Shown here in pieces: positions 26,335 through 38,539 of a DNA stretch of 64,000 bases. The DNA is from Epiperipatus broadwayi (lineage: Eukaryota; Onychophora; Udeonychophora; Euonychophora; Peripatidae), in assembly GCA_028023455.1 (NCBI GenBank), contig JAQFVV010000049.1, positions 5,798,855 through 5,862,854 of the forward strand, given 5' to 3'. The notes below the pieces were generated by a model. That model did not search any database. It was not told the DNA's origin and saw only the letters and a list, made by a program, of their open reading frames with translations. The translations under genes and the position numbers were made by a program. The stretch's first letter is position 1, and every line of letters starts with the position of its first letter.

Positions 26335-27263
26335 CACTCTATTTCCAACTTAGTTATACACTACAACAATGCTATTTTTTATATCAAAACTTTATTTTTA
26401 AATTAATAATAGTTTGAATATAAAAAGATTTTTAAAAAAAATTAAATTGAAGAAGATGATAGAGTGAGTTGTTAAGCAAGTATATAAAAGAATTTTGAAA
26501 AATTTATTAGTTGGATTTTATAAATAACACCTTCATGCTATCATTTCCATACTTTTAAGATTTTTCCCATACATAAATGTTTGGGTCAAAAGGATGGGTG
26601 GATTCATTCCATCCTTTTTAAAATACTATATCTTGTGTCAGGAAAAGTGAGAGTATTCATTTATAATTTATCTTTAAAAGCACATGTGCATTGGCTTAAT
26701 CACTAATATCACTATTACAGTATAAAAACATAGCGCTATATAAAATAATATCTCATTATAGAAATAGGATATGTAAATTAATAGATTTTAAAGAGGTGAG
26801 TAATTTGTAATGTAAAAAAAAATCTTGTAATGTAAAAAAGATAATAGTTAAGTAAAGAAATATATAATAAAATAAAAATAAGATTAGAAATAATTAAAAA
26901 AAATATAAGTAAAAAGATAATAAATTAATGTGTATTAAACTGTAGAATTTAAAAGTTAAAGTTAAAAAATTAAAATTATAAGGTTATAAGAAATAGATTT
27001 AAAATAATTAAAAATAAAAAAATAATAAATGTAAATAAAATTAGTTAAGAATAGAATAATAAAATGAAAAATGATTATTTATAATGATCATGTTAAGATG
27101 TATATTTGATTATGTATATAAATATGTGTATTAATTGTATCATTATATATTTGGATATGGACGCTCTTATGATGTTTGCAGGACAGTCAAAACTGTAAGA
27201 ATAAAGTTTTGATATAAAAAAAATAGTATCGTTGAAGTGTATAAGAAAGTTGGAAATGGTATA
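26335..27263. mobile_element. Element with about 50-bp terminal inverted repeats
   Basis: TTTCCAACTTAGTTATACAC...ATATCAAAACTTTAT (26342-26395) is answered on the other strand by 27198-27256. The ends are well matched, whereas the interior (about 800 bp) is AT-rich without a transposase frame. The interior contains the dispersed repeat at 26545-26775, also found at 10.6 kb. A non-autonomous DNA transposon is possible. I could not define a target duplication. Confidence 0.45.
26545..26775 (+). repeat. Dispersed repeat, copy 2
   Basis: It is the partner of 10600-10830 in opposite orientation and shares TTTGGGT, GTGGATTCATT, ATATCTTGTGT and GTATTCATTTAT. Confidence 0.55.
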
Positions 27264-27269
27264 ATAAGG

Positions 27270-28340
27270 AATTTTAATAGAATTTAAATTAAAATAAAAT
27301 GCATAAAAACTCTTAATTTTGAATAATATAATATTCTCCTAGGATAATCTTTGAATAGCAAGAGTGGGAAAGGAATTTTATGGCCATTCAGAATATTCCA
27401 TTAATAACCTAAACGAATATTTCTTAAATGAAGCAGATAATATTCCATTACAAAGGAAGTCTTATTTTAAATAATTGAAGTTAAATTATAGTGATTAGTA
27501 AAATCTTAGGAAAAGAATAAAGATATTATTCTTAGATGCATTTTCAGCAGCTGTAAATCATTGTGACTGATTTATTATCTCTAATTTATGTGACTGTATT
27601 TTGAATAATCAAAATGAAATATAATTGCATTATGAGTTATACTATGTTTAGATTTATGCATAAATGATTTGTGAATAAGATATCAGGAAGACTTTAAAAC
27701 AAGATTTAACAATAAAGTATAACATTTATTTACAATAAACAATTTAATAACAGTAGCATGACAGGAAATCTACAAATTTTAAAAATAATGCAATGCATTT
27801 TGCTTCACTAGAGAAATAAACTTTCCAAAACTTATAACTTAAATTTATATAAAAAAAAATTAAATTAATATCTTAAATGTTCACGATCAATTGTTTGTTT
27901 TGGTGAACCTTATAAACACAGATATTACTACAAGAAGTTTTTATATTCTTAATTAATAAAATTTAAATTACTATTGATGTTATTATTACAAAAACTTTTA
28001 TATCTTCCTAAATAATAAATTTTATCAACATAAACATTATTTCACCAATTCTATACCTTCTTAATTTGTAAAATTTTACTACCTTGTGTATTATTTTAAT
28101 AATCAATAGCTTTCTAACTAATGAAGCTTTGACTTAACCTATGAATTATTTCAAGCAGTTCAACATTCAGCATACAATCATACTATAAAGTTCCAAATAA
28201 TGAATAAATCCAGTTATTGTTTATGTCTTACCAATCCAGTGATGACTTGCTATTGAATGATGATGATGATGATGTATATTGCTTATTTAGGCTAAGAAAC
28301 ACAAATTTGAAATGCTAAATAAATTAATTATCAGTTTTAT
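27270..28340. other. AT-rich spacer, nothing identified
   Basis: It contains a short (ATG)n tract at 28257-28275. That resembles an RTE 3' tail, but no LINE sequence precedes it. Confidence 0.4.
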
Positions 28341-28413
28341 TTCACGTATTGCTGGCAAAGTACTGCAAAACAGATTTATACATCAGGATTATCTGTATCT
28401 ACATTAAGAGTAG

Positions 28414-28735
28414 TCAAGGAATTATGACTCTCTTCAAAAAACAAACAACCATATCACTTGCCAAAATAATAAAGACATATATTAAAACACAATATGTGAT
28501 TGCAATACAAAAATATGATACTTCCAAGGGGACAAGATAAATAAAGGCAAATGAAAGTAGTGATGGCATGAATCCAAAATATGCACCTACATTCTGGTGG
28601 CAAATAAAAATGATAGGACTTTGTCTTTCAACATATAAAAAAAGTGGAAATGGTCCATCACAAATACTAGGGACAATAAATGTTGCTTCAAACAAAGCAG
28701 TTATACAAACATGGAGTATAATAATATATACAACT
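28414..28735 (-). other. Exon-like segment encoding a hydrophobic protein piece, unidentified
   Basis: Downstream of a good acceptor-like TATTTTTCTTCAG (about 28735-28747, minus), one frame stays open for about 105 codons: a hydrophobic start, then FIVPSICDGPFPLFLYVERQ, CHQNVGAYFGFMPSLLSF and further hydrophobic runs that look like two or three membrane spans. A possible donor (GAAGTATCA) follows the PLE residues near 28525. Codon use is less AT-biased than the flanks. I do not recognise the protein. The opposite strand is also open for 60 codons, so this may be chance. Confidence 0.25.
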
Positions 28736-28759
28736 GAAGAAAAATATTAATGACAAAAA

Positions 28760-30590
28760 AGAAACCAAGCTCAAATCTTTTTAGAAAATATATAGTCTTT
28801 TTAAATAAATATCATCAATGGAGTGATAAGCCTCATATCCCTTAGAACATCAATTGACAAGATAAGCTATAGCAAATACACAAGAGAGAAATAAATTCTA
28901 ATCTTTTAATAAACATAATAATTATTAGTTTTATTTTGTTAAATATGTCTTAATAAAATATAGCCTTAAATAAATAAAAATAAAAATATACATCATTTTT
29001 ACATGGCTTACATATAAGAATTTACTAAAATAGACAAATTACTCACAACAGAGATCAAAGCAATACTCTTAATATGATATAGTACCAAAATCATTTTATA
29101 GCATATAAAATAGTTGATATTATGTGAACTTCTGAATATTACCTTAAACCATAATGCATAAAATATACCAAGTAAGAATACATAAAAAAGCAAACAATAA
29201 ATTATAAGTGATAAATACATGAAATTATAATTTTTAATTGTAATTTATTTATCAAAACTTTTAAAAATGTTAAAGCTTTTTATCTTGCAAACTTCACATT
29301 TTACTAGAAGACAATTTTAACAAGAAGGTAATACTTCTCCAGTAAAGCAAACAAAAATAGATTCACAGCATTGAAGACTATTTTAGAAGATGCCCTTAAC
29401 AGCAATGCACACCATTACTTTTAACAATGGCTACATTATTTCATGAACTGTTTAAACATATAAGAAAGTAAGTTCAGTTCCAATAATGCATATTACAACA
29501 TTAAACTCATTTCTTTTCATTTTTATTAAGAATTATATTCAATATAAAGGTCTGAAAGCAAATATGTCTTTTTTCTAAAGTTAAACAGGTTTTTTTTCCA
29601 TAGAGAAGAGAGTTGGATTTACGCATACACAGTTTGAAGCATTAATAATAGTAGTCATAAACACATACTATTCATGAATATTTGATAGAGTAAGTTTCAT
29701 TAAACAGTAATATTTAATTTTTTAACTATAATCTACCAGGAATATAAATGCAGTGTTTTTATAACATAAGGATAAATTTAAAACATTTCCTCTTATTCAC
29801 ACCTATTTTAAAGTATAAAACTGGAATATAAATTATTGTTGTTGTTTTTTCTTGTTGGCAGCAGTAACAAATGACTGCTTATTAAAACCAATTAAAATGC
29901 CATTTTTAATTTTAACATAAATGGCTTAAATCTCAAATTAATATAGTTCATTTATAAAAATAAATTCATCCAAAAAGAAACGCTTATTGAGAAACACTTT
30001 TTTAAATTTATCAAAATAAAACAACTTGAATGTTCTTAATAATTATTCTTCTCTCAAATAAGCTAATAAAAGATGCATTTAAATATTATCATGCTATAAT
30101 AAATATTGCAAACATAAGCCTTCAGTCATTTTATTATTAAGATATAAGTAATAATAGATTTATCATAAAGTTCATTGCAACTATGAAATATGAAATAATG
30201 AATGATTCTTACATGAGCATTAATTACAACTATAGATATTTCTCATGATGTACTTTATCTATTATGAATGATCAATTGTTTAACATTTTCATTTCTTTGC
30301 TTTTCTTCTTCCTTAAATAATCATAACTTTTGGATTTTCCAGGAATTTGAGTCTAAACTTTGACATCTGAATTTAAAAGCTTTTAAAGATATGTGTTATT
30401 TTAAAATAAATTAAAAAAAAATATCACTTATAATTGAGTCTATACTTGAGAAATTTTGAAATTTCTTTCTCCTTTGCACATCTGCTTTTGCTAGTTCTGT
30501 AGTTCAGATGTTCAGTGTGGTATGTAGAGCTTTTTATACACAGAGTCATGTCACTTTTTTTTATTGACAGAAAAATGTGTTTTTACAACT
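28760..30590. other. AT-rich spacer, nothing identified
   Basis: Only short random frames are present. Confidence 0.4.
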
Positions 30591-30595
30591 TTCTT

Positions 30596-30692
30596 TAAAT
30601 TTGGTGGCCACTGAGTAGTCAGTGCAGTTTCCTTACAAGGGGTTGTCCTGGGTTTGTGGGTTCACTTCTTGGCCAATGCTTTGACACATGAA
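30596..30692 (+). repeat. tRNA-derived SINE-like unit with A-tail
   Basis: GTGGCCACTGAGTAGTCAGTG (A-box-like GAGTAGTCAGTG) is followed about 45 bases later by GGGTTCACTTC (B-box-like), then a complement of the first bases (TTGGCCA) and an A10 run. The layout is that of a short pol III-derived retroposon. The match to tRNA is partial. Confidence 0.45.
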
Positions 30693-30694
30693 AA

Positions 30695-31670
30695 AAAAAA
30701 TTAAAGGTTAATTTAATATCTGTGGAGTTAAACTAAAAACAGAAACATATTTAAATATTTTTCAGATGTTTTAATTAACATATATTGTCTGGGATAGTTA
30801 TTTTTAAAAGAATACAGTTTTTACATTAAATAAAATAAGATACAATGAAAGAAATATACTGTTTAAATATATAAATATACTTTTTATAACTATCTCTAGA
30901 ATATATTAAATAAACAAATCAAAAGTTCACAGTGATTTAATTTAACATTTTAATTTTAAATCAGAGTATTGAAAAATGATATTTAATATTATAAAATAAA
31001 ATTAATAAAGGCAAAAGTTCTCGCACACATGTACACTTATGTTGTTTCACTTGAAAATTAACAACTATTCTAATACTAATATTATAAAGCTACTCTTTAT
31101 CTATTAAATCAACTAATTTATCTTTACTTTCATCTGTTTAATCATAATAATACTAGTTTATGAATATATTATTGTTAATAGTTAGTTTAAAGTAAATGCT
31201 TTATTATAAGCACCAAAATTTAACATTACCTTCTGAAATTAAACTTTTAGATGTAATTACTATTCCTACTTATTTAAACACTAAAATCTGAGATATCAAA
31301 AGATTATATTAAAGGAATTTTGACTTTTTAATACCAACTTCTTGCTAAATAGAAAACTAAATCTTTAGGTTAAACCCTTAAAATTATTTTAACCATAGAC
31401 AGGTTTAAATTAATATAATAATTATTAAAATAGACTTCAATTATGTTTAGGTCTTATAAATTACTTTAAATAATTTATAATTTAAATTGGCATTGCATTC
31501 ATAAAATTGTAATAAAGTTAACTTACAATAAGATTAAGTTAATGAACACTTTTTTCTTTTATATTTTATATATATTAAATACATTAAATGGCTAAAAGTC
31601 CAGTTTCACTGGCAAAGCCAAAGGTTACAATATATATATATGTTAATTCTAATATTTTCACGGATAAAAG
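30695..31670. other. AT-rich spacer, nothing identified
   Basis: No gene or clear repeat was seen. Confidence 0.4.
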
Positions 31671-31672
31671 AT

Positions 31673-31888
31673 GTCATATTATTATTATTATTATTTGGGG
31701 GATAGTCTGTGTAGTGAAATAGCTAAATGCTGACATTTCAGTACAATATCAAGTACCCTCCTCAGAGCTGATATTGTAATGAAAAATCAGCATTTAGCTA
31801 TTTCACTACATGAAATATATTGTAATGAAAAATCAGCATTTAGCTATTTCACTACATGAAATATCCTGCAAATAATAATAATAATATG
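31673..31888. mobile_element. Inverted Penelope-type 3' modules between (TTA)n and (AAT)n
   Basis: The left part (31709-31755) is the reverse complement of two tandem right-hand copies (about 31772-31811 and 31818-31857), all containing AGCTAAATGCTGA or its complement. The whole is bounded by (ATT)n on the left and (AAT)n on the right. The minus strand carries a hammerhead-like core (see 31722-31771). In Penelope-like elements such 3' modules end in a simple-repeat tail, which explains the mirrored microsatellites. Confidence 0.55.
31722..31771 (-). ncRNA. Hammerhead-ribozyme-like motif (copy c)
   Basis: The minus strand reads CTGAGGA, then a stem-loop whose GTAC and GTAC strands pair, then T-GAAA, TG-TCAG-CA and TTTA. 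The fit to the C3-U4-G5-A6-N7-G8-A9 / stem II / G12-A13-A14 order is complete, with a 2-bp stem III (TG/CA) followed by a U-H pair. Of the copies in this window it is the least damaged. The plus-strand partner copies keep only the part from GAAA onward. Confidence 0.5.
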
Positions 31889-31900
31889 AGATATATATAT

Positions 31901-34900
31901 TGTACCGGTCAAAAAACACACATCGATCCAACAAACCCCTGAATATAGGTAAAGTACCTGGAGTCGACCACGTACAAAATATATAAATCAGGTATATCAT
32001 GGATTCTGCCCTATTTACCTATATCCCCAGGTCAAAGATCTAATCAATAGCCTTTCTCGACGATACGATCGAATTCCTTTACTTTCACCGTCCCAGCAAC
32101 TGGGTCTTAAAGCATGAGATTCAATTTAATTATACATTATAGTGAGAACTTGCATGATTGGTTGATAGATAGTTTTAAAATCAAAAATAATTTCAAATAA
32201 AAGTAAATAAAATGATTTGAAAACAGTGGAAGTTTGTTTTAGTTATATATATATTTAAAATTATTAGGTATTCTACATTAATCTTTAACTCAAGCTCTAA
32301 AAACAAAAAAAAATACAATCTTTAAATTAACTTTATAATTAAATGAGTTCATGATGACTTTATTTATATTAGCGGTTAACATTGACATTATTGAGTTTGT
32401 ACAATTTACTTTGTGAAGTTTATACACCATTTATTTTGGTTTACATTTATTCTCCTTTTAAAATAACAAAAATTATTTTATCATTAAATGATGATGGATT
32501 TCAAAATTCCGCGTGCACATTTAATACAAGCTTGTAATATAGTGGTAGGTTTAAACATCAGCCTAATGCACATATATAATAATGACTATTTTAATGAATT
32601 CTTTATACAAGATTTAAAAAAACATTTCTATTGAAAAAAAAACATCAATTAAATAGACAATTATAAGACGACCAACTTGACATCTTACTCCACTAACAGA
32701 TAAAAAAAAATGATTTCATTTCTCTTTATAAAATAATAATAATTTAGATTTTCAATAACTAATGTTTTATGACATTAGTGGACCTTGCTGGCACAGCTTA
32801 TAAATAACTTTAAAACTGTAAGCGGTTATAATAAAAAAATAGATCAGTTAATTATCAAGCAAACAAGTCACTTTAGTTGGACTTACAACTAAAATCATAC
32901 CTATAATAAAATACAACGTGAATTAGCCAAAATCAAACGATTTTAACTAATTACGCAAATGAACAAAAGAGTCGATTACTCAGGTCGAAGATCCTTTCAG
33001 TAGAATCATTTCCCTATGGCTTACATATTAGTTAGGCAAAAGAAAAGCAAGACAATGTCGGGTTAATAAATATCTGAATGCAAAGGAGAGAAGAAAGCGT
33101 AAGTAAGAACATACCGGCCGGATTACAGATGCTCATATGCCTATTCCAATGAAGAATAAAAAGGAAAATCGATTCGTCCACATTTTGTGTCCATATACCA
33201 ATATGAGATAGGATTTACAGGAAGTCAATGTGCCTGTCTCTACAGGTATCATGCCGGCAAACTTACTCTATCTCAGCCACACTATCCGATTCACAGAGTA
33301 TGCAAAAGCAGAAGCTAACTCTGAATCACCAAATCAATGACCGTTTTAGGTCTGTTCAAGATACTCCAAGCATTCTTTATTAACCCGAGACATTATAATT
33401 ATTAAATAGGAACGAATTATAATTAAATAGCCTTAAATGATCTAATACTGCATAGAGACCAACCTGCGTAACCACCTATTTTATATAAATATTTAACCTA
33501 CAAAAAAACATACATATAAAAATAAGGAAATTTATTTCTCGAATAAATCTCCCCTCCCCTCTTTCCTAACTAATAAAAAAAGCATGATAATTAACTGACA
33601 CTATCCAGCGGTGCTGTTACTAGGTCAAAATCTATAGCATATTTTATTTTGTTTTGAATTACAGAAATGTAAAATAATAAAATCCCGTTCTGGGAAATTG
33701 GTAATAAATTTATTTGAAATTGCGGTAGATTTGTTTAGAAATATATATATTCGACATAACTTCACTCGCGAAAATAGATCGACTTACTTTACTTTTAAAA
33801 TCAAATCATTCTCTGTTAAAATTCCCTTTCCCTAATAAACATAATTTGCTCTCTTAGCAAACTATGCGTAATTTGATCTCTTAGCAAACTACGCTCTTTG
33901 GACCCCCGCAAGTGAAGTTTGTCAAAATAAAAAAAAATCAAAGCATGAAATTTCATACTTTAATTAATAAACAAAACAAATAAATATTTTCATATTCAAC
34001 ACTTAAAAATATTAAAAATTGTTGTGAATTTGAGTTATTAAAAAGAAAAACAGTATAAATAATTTAAAAGAAAAGGTTAAAAGAGTCAGTTAAAAAAAAT
34101 CTTTTGTTTATTAACTATTGACATTTTTTAAGCTTTACGAAACTACATTTAGATTTTAATAATAATTTTTAAAATCTTGATGACAGGATTTGAGCTCTTC
34201 AGAATTTTACCTGGAGTTCCCCAGAATAAGTTTTCGGGTGAAAGTTGATGGCTGATGGTATTTGAAAAAAGGTTCTGGTAGTAGCATAATCGGAGATTTC
34301 AGGTCTCAGGAAGAAACAGGTGGTGATCTTCCCTTTTACTACTCACTCATCATTTCAACGGGTATAGAGATGTTCTGCAACTTTCTTTCTCTTCTCTTTT
34401 CTCTGTCTGGTCTTGATCTCTCTCTTCAAAAAGGGCCACTATTTATCACTTCCTACTCGTATTTGATCTCTTCTGCCTCAGGTCATTTTCAATTTTAAAA
34501 ACAATTGAAATCATTCTTTTATTCTAATTTTAGAAAGTTTGTACCTCAATAAGGATCAATATATTTCAATATAATTTTATGTTAGTTTTTAACTTAGATA
34601 ACAATGTAGAATCTCTACTAATTAAATAATGAATAGAAATTCCACAGTGAATGGATTTTTGGTAATTTATCAATGTTTTTAATTTAAACATTTATTTTAA
34701 ACTTCTTATCGAGGTTCAAATCTTTTCAAAAAGGCCATCTTGGATTTTTGACCTAAAAATAAAGCATTTTAAACATATATCTCTAAAATATATATAAAAA
34801 AATTCAAAGTTAATTATTTGAATTTTTTTTCTTTTAATAATAAAAATAGAATAACAGTGTGTTAGTACAATTATATATATATACGATCCAAAATAAATTT

Positions 34901-35041
34901 TAGGATTTATTCAGGATAGTTAAAAAAAATGTTACAATATTTTTTTAGAATAAAAAAAAAAGCAAATGTTAGTAAAATAAATAATTAGGTGGGTCAGACT
35001 ATGAAACGGGGAATCTGATCTGAATCTGATTTACCATTTCA
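31901..35041 (-). repeat. 3' LTR of the Ty3/Gypsy element
   Basis: 3,141 bp, aligned end to end with 40571-43673. It differs by many transitions and by a short duplication here of the TCTCTTAGCAAACTA segment (about 33852-33889), which occurs once in the other copy. Frames such as 34262-34498 recur in both LTRs and are not likely genes. Confidence 0.85.
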
Positions 35042-35285
35042 CACTCGTCCACTTCACGAAAAAAAAAATCTATATATATATTAACATATACAAAAAAAAA
35101 TTAAAACTTTCCAGGTCACAGAGTCCCAACCAGCTATTTCATACGCTACCTATTCTTTGGGTTACAATCAGCAATGTCCTATTTGTTTGAATTAGGCACT
35201 TCTTCTAAATCTATATACATCCAAATTCTTTTCCATCCCTTAGTCCAGTTACAAATTCCTGTCATTTACAAAATATCAATTTGGA

Positions 35286-36330
35286 TTAAATACTTTGTCC
35301 TATTTCCCTGGATCTATCTGGTGGGACATAAGGCTTTAACTGTCTAGCATTAAAAGTTCCTCTATTTCCTTGTTCTCCTTCTAATAAAAATGCTTTCTCC
35401 TGACATTTTCTTTGAATCTTGTAAGGACCATGGTAAAGCAGGAAGAATTTTTTGAATTCCTTCTTGGTCGCATTACTTGGTTTTGGTGCTCTAAGCCATA
35501 CCATATCCCCTTCTTCAAATTTCTGGGGTGAATGGTGATATCTTTTCATTCTTATCTGGGTCATCCTTTCCATACAGGCCCAGGCCTTCATTTGGTTCTC
35601 TTCAAGGTGGATAACCAGATCCTCTTTTGGCTGAATTTTACCAAATATTTTGGGGCACAGTTTTCCATAGTGGAGCCTTTTTGGGATGAATCCTGTGGTT
35701 GATGTACCCCACAATTTTGTCATTTCTGCTTACCCATCCCCGATGATCATGAGACATGTATGTGCAGAAGAGCCTGTTGATTTCTCTCATGACCCTTTCA
35801 CACAGATTAGATTGAGGGGTTCTAACAGATGTTAACTGGTGATGTAGTCCTTGTTTCTTGATCCATATAGTCCACTCCTTTGAAGTAAATGCAGTCCTAT
35901 GGTCCAATAGTATTACTTCTGGCATTCCTACTTCCAGAAATTGCTTTTGTTGGAGCACACGAATGGCACTTCTCGAATCTGCAGCTCTTACAGGGTATGC
36001 CTGTACATACTTTGAAAATACATCATATGTAACAAGCAAGTACCAAAACTGTTGAAATAATGGCAATGGCCCATAGGGGTCCACAACAAGCAGTTCATTT
36101 GGTTTTGTTACAGTAATGGGATGGAGGGGTCCTGCATAGGACCTGTTTGGATGTTTATTCTGAGCCATTTGGTGCACCTCCTGAGGACAAGAAGAATTTG
36201 AACATATAGACCATGCCAATAGAACCATCGCCTAACAGCTTCTTCAGTTTTCCGAGGCCTGTAGTGCCCAATATTCTCATGCACATGTTATATAATTTTT
36301 GTCCTCAATTCTGTGGGAATTATTATTTTC
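35286..36330 (-). pseudogene. pol: Ty3/Gypsy integrase, frameshifted
   Basis: Integrase inserts the element's cDNA into the chromosome. Minus-strand pieces keep an N-terminal zinc-type segment (HVHENIGHYRPRK near 36285, then CSNSSC). The catalytic core shows VVDPYGPLP (first Asp), LLDHRTAF (second Asp, usually DNGT) and SNLCERVMREINRLF (Glu), all in 35638-36228. The C-terminal domain is in another frame (35286-35723), with GDMVWLRAP and GPYKI. The three acidic residues remain, but the frameshift between core and C-terminus near 35680 and a stop and frame change in the zinc region leave no intact protein. It is the last domain before the 3' LTR, as expected. Confidence 0.8.
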
Positions 36331-36440
36331 CATGGGCTATCTCATTCCTTCATTTTAATTTGTAGTATGTCATCCCTAAGCCGATACTGTGAACGTCTTT
36401 TCTGAAAATATTTACTTCTCTCATGCAGATCCTTTTCAGC

Positions 36441-37000
36441 TCAGTGATTTTGTCCATATTGCTTTTCAGCTTGTTGCCAATATCCTAAGTCCTGCAGTTC
36501 ATCCTCAATAGTAGTTTCCTTCCGGGCTACCATAATCTGGGCAGTTTGATCATGCAGTTCAGAGTTCTGATGGTTCATCAGTATAGGGTGATGGCTTAAA
36601 ATGTCAGCCACCACATTTTCTGGTCCTGGGAAGTAGACTACATTATACCTGAATTTCTGTAGGGTCAAATTCCAATGAATGATCCAGTCATTTGTGAGGA
36701 TCTTTTGTTTAAAAATTACAAGCACCTATGGTCGGTAATTATGATTACTTCAGACCCCAGGAGGAGTTGCTTGAATTTTTGACAAGCCCACACAATAGCA
36801 AGTATTTCCTGTTCTGTTGTGGTATAGTTTACCTCAGCACCTTTTAAAGTTCAGCTGATAAAATAGAGAACTTGGTGTTGTCCCCTTTTGCCCACTTGAA
36901 ATAACACATCACCTAGACTCCTCTTATTATTGTTGGTTTGGATGTAGAAGGGCCAGTTAAAATCTGGGTGGTGGAGCATTATGGCCTGTAAAAACTTATT
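36441..37000 (-). pseudogene. pol: RNase H domain and connection, Ty3/Gypsy
   Basis: The reading from about 36800 downward gives a segment like ACQKFKQLLLGSEVIIITDHR, then IFKQKILTNDWIIHWNL, FRYNVVYFPGPENVVADILS and a linker (36441-36725). ITDH carries a catalytic-type Asp, and GPENVVADILS is the distal Asp motif typical of Ty3/Gypsy RNase H. The domain degrades the RNA strand during reverse transcription. A stop and frame changes separate it from the RT upstream. Confidence 0.7.
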
Positions 37001-37009
37001 TTTGATTAC

Positions 37010-38028
37010 TTAAAGGTCCTGATCATGAGTGGTAGTCCACGCCCACCTCTTATTTTTACATAAAAGGTCAATCAAATGAGTTGTTTCCAATGCAAACACT
37101 GGGTAGAATTTATGATAGAAATTACATAACACCAGGAAAGAATGGACTTGCTTGCGGGTGGTTGGGGTTTGGAATTTTTCAATAGCTTTGATGTTTTCAG
37201 GGTGAGTCTTTATTCCATTTGTGCTTATGATGTGACCCAAGAATGAGATTTCTTTCAGGGCAAAGCGGCTCTTTTCCAAATTGATGGTGATGTTTTCATG
37301 CTCACACTCCTTGAAAGATAGGCCTAAGTACTTAATGTGTTCCTTCATGTCCTTTAAAGCTATTACAATATCATCAATGTAGCAGACCATATGGTCTTGC
37401 AATTTCTCTGAGAGTACTTGTTTGAGACAGCACATCAATCCTGCACCACTGTTTATAAGGCCAAAAGGTACCCTCTTGAATACATGGCTTTGGCTGTTAT
37501 ACTGAAAAGCAGTATAATTTGATCTCTTGGATCAAGGGCCATCTGTCAATAACTTGCAGTTAAATCAAAAGTGGAAAAAATAATCTTTCCAACCAGATGG
37601 ACAAAGACTTCTTGGATAGGTGGGGGGATGTCTCCCTCTGGAATAGTCATGCTGTTCAATTTATGAATATCAAAGCACAAGCGGTCACTGCTCCTTTTCT
37701 TTATGACCACTAAAGGATCATTATAAGGAGATGGTCCTCGTTCAATGATTCCCCATTCCATCATCTGTTTAATTTGACTCTCCACCTCTTCTTTGTATTG
37801 GAAGGGGATTGGGTAGGTTTTGATTGGGCATATGATTCCTCTTTTAATGTAATGTGGTGGGTATAACCTTTGATTTGACCCGGGACTTGGGGAAAATACC
37901 TTGGAATAGTTTTCCAACATTTCTTTAATTTGGTTCCTGTCTCTGGGATTGGCAATCGACGCTTCTTGTACCTTTGTCAAGATCAATGCCAGGTCAACCA
38001 GTTGAATGATACAGCTGTGGTTATCCAC
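37010..38028 (-). pseudogene. pol: Ty3/Gypsy reverse transcriptase, frameshifted
   Basis: The first part (37546-38028) has the entry region with YPIPFQYKEEVESQIKQM, GIIERGPSPYNDPLVVIKK, CFDIHKLNSMT and FSTFDLTASY (first catalytic Asp). The second part (37010-37438, another frame) has MVCYIDDIVIA (YIDD, the catalytic pair), FLGHIIS and the FQTPTTRKQVHSFL thumb/tether. Between them (37440-37545) the frame shifts. Motif spacing fits a single RT of usual Ty3/Gypsy size that has been broken by indels and substitutions. Confidence 0.8.
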
Positions 38029-38269
38029 CAGATTCTTCTGGGTGTACTAAAATTTCATGGTCTCTTACTTTATGTAACAGGTGCTTCGGGAGTAATCAAT
38101 GATGCCTTCATGTTGTATTAAAAAATCTGATCCCAACACCATGTCGTAAATGAGTCCATCCATGACTAAAAAGGCATATTCTTAAGATATTTGATTTATT
38201 CTCACCTCCAACCATATTTGGTAATTTTCACTCATTGATTTACGTCATTTGCCAGGGTTAGACCAATGG

Positions 38270-38539
38270 CTATGTTGGGAACTTCATGAATTCTTTTAAT
38301 CTCTTCATGTTTTCAAACCAAGCTTTTGATATCAGAAATACTTGGCTTCCTGTATCCATAAATGCTTGCACTCTCTCAGACTCGACTGTTATCTGCACAA
38401 TTGGGAAGAGATTTCTCATGCTATTGTTCCTGGATCTATCTCCTTCATGGATGATGGTGGTTCTTGGATTTTCCTCAGTTATTTCTATTTTTTTTTTGGT
38501 TACTATGACCCTTTTGTTCCACTCCTGTGTCTTTATCAA
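38270..38539 (-). pseudogene. pol: Aspartic protease (retropepsin) of the Ty3/Gypsy element
   Basis: The frame contains VQAFMDTGSQVFLISKAW, the D-T/S-G catalytic loop with its flanking hydrophobic strands. The enzyme would dimerise and cut the Gag-Pol polyprotein. It overlaps the end of gag (38475-38539) in a different frame, which agrees with a frameshift-type gag/pol junction, although later damage could also explain it. The distal ILG-type flap/C-terminal strand is not obvious in the frame. Confidence 0.7.

Noticed and set aside
28257-28275. (ATG)n tract as an RTE 3' tail
   Set aside because: No RTE-like coding sequence lies upstream.
34262-34498. 78-codon frame in the LTR
   Set aside because: It is shared with the other LTR at 42899, where it differs and is shorter; no domain seen.
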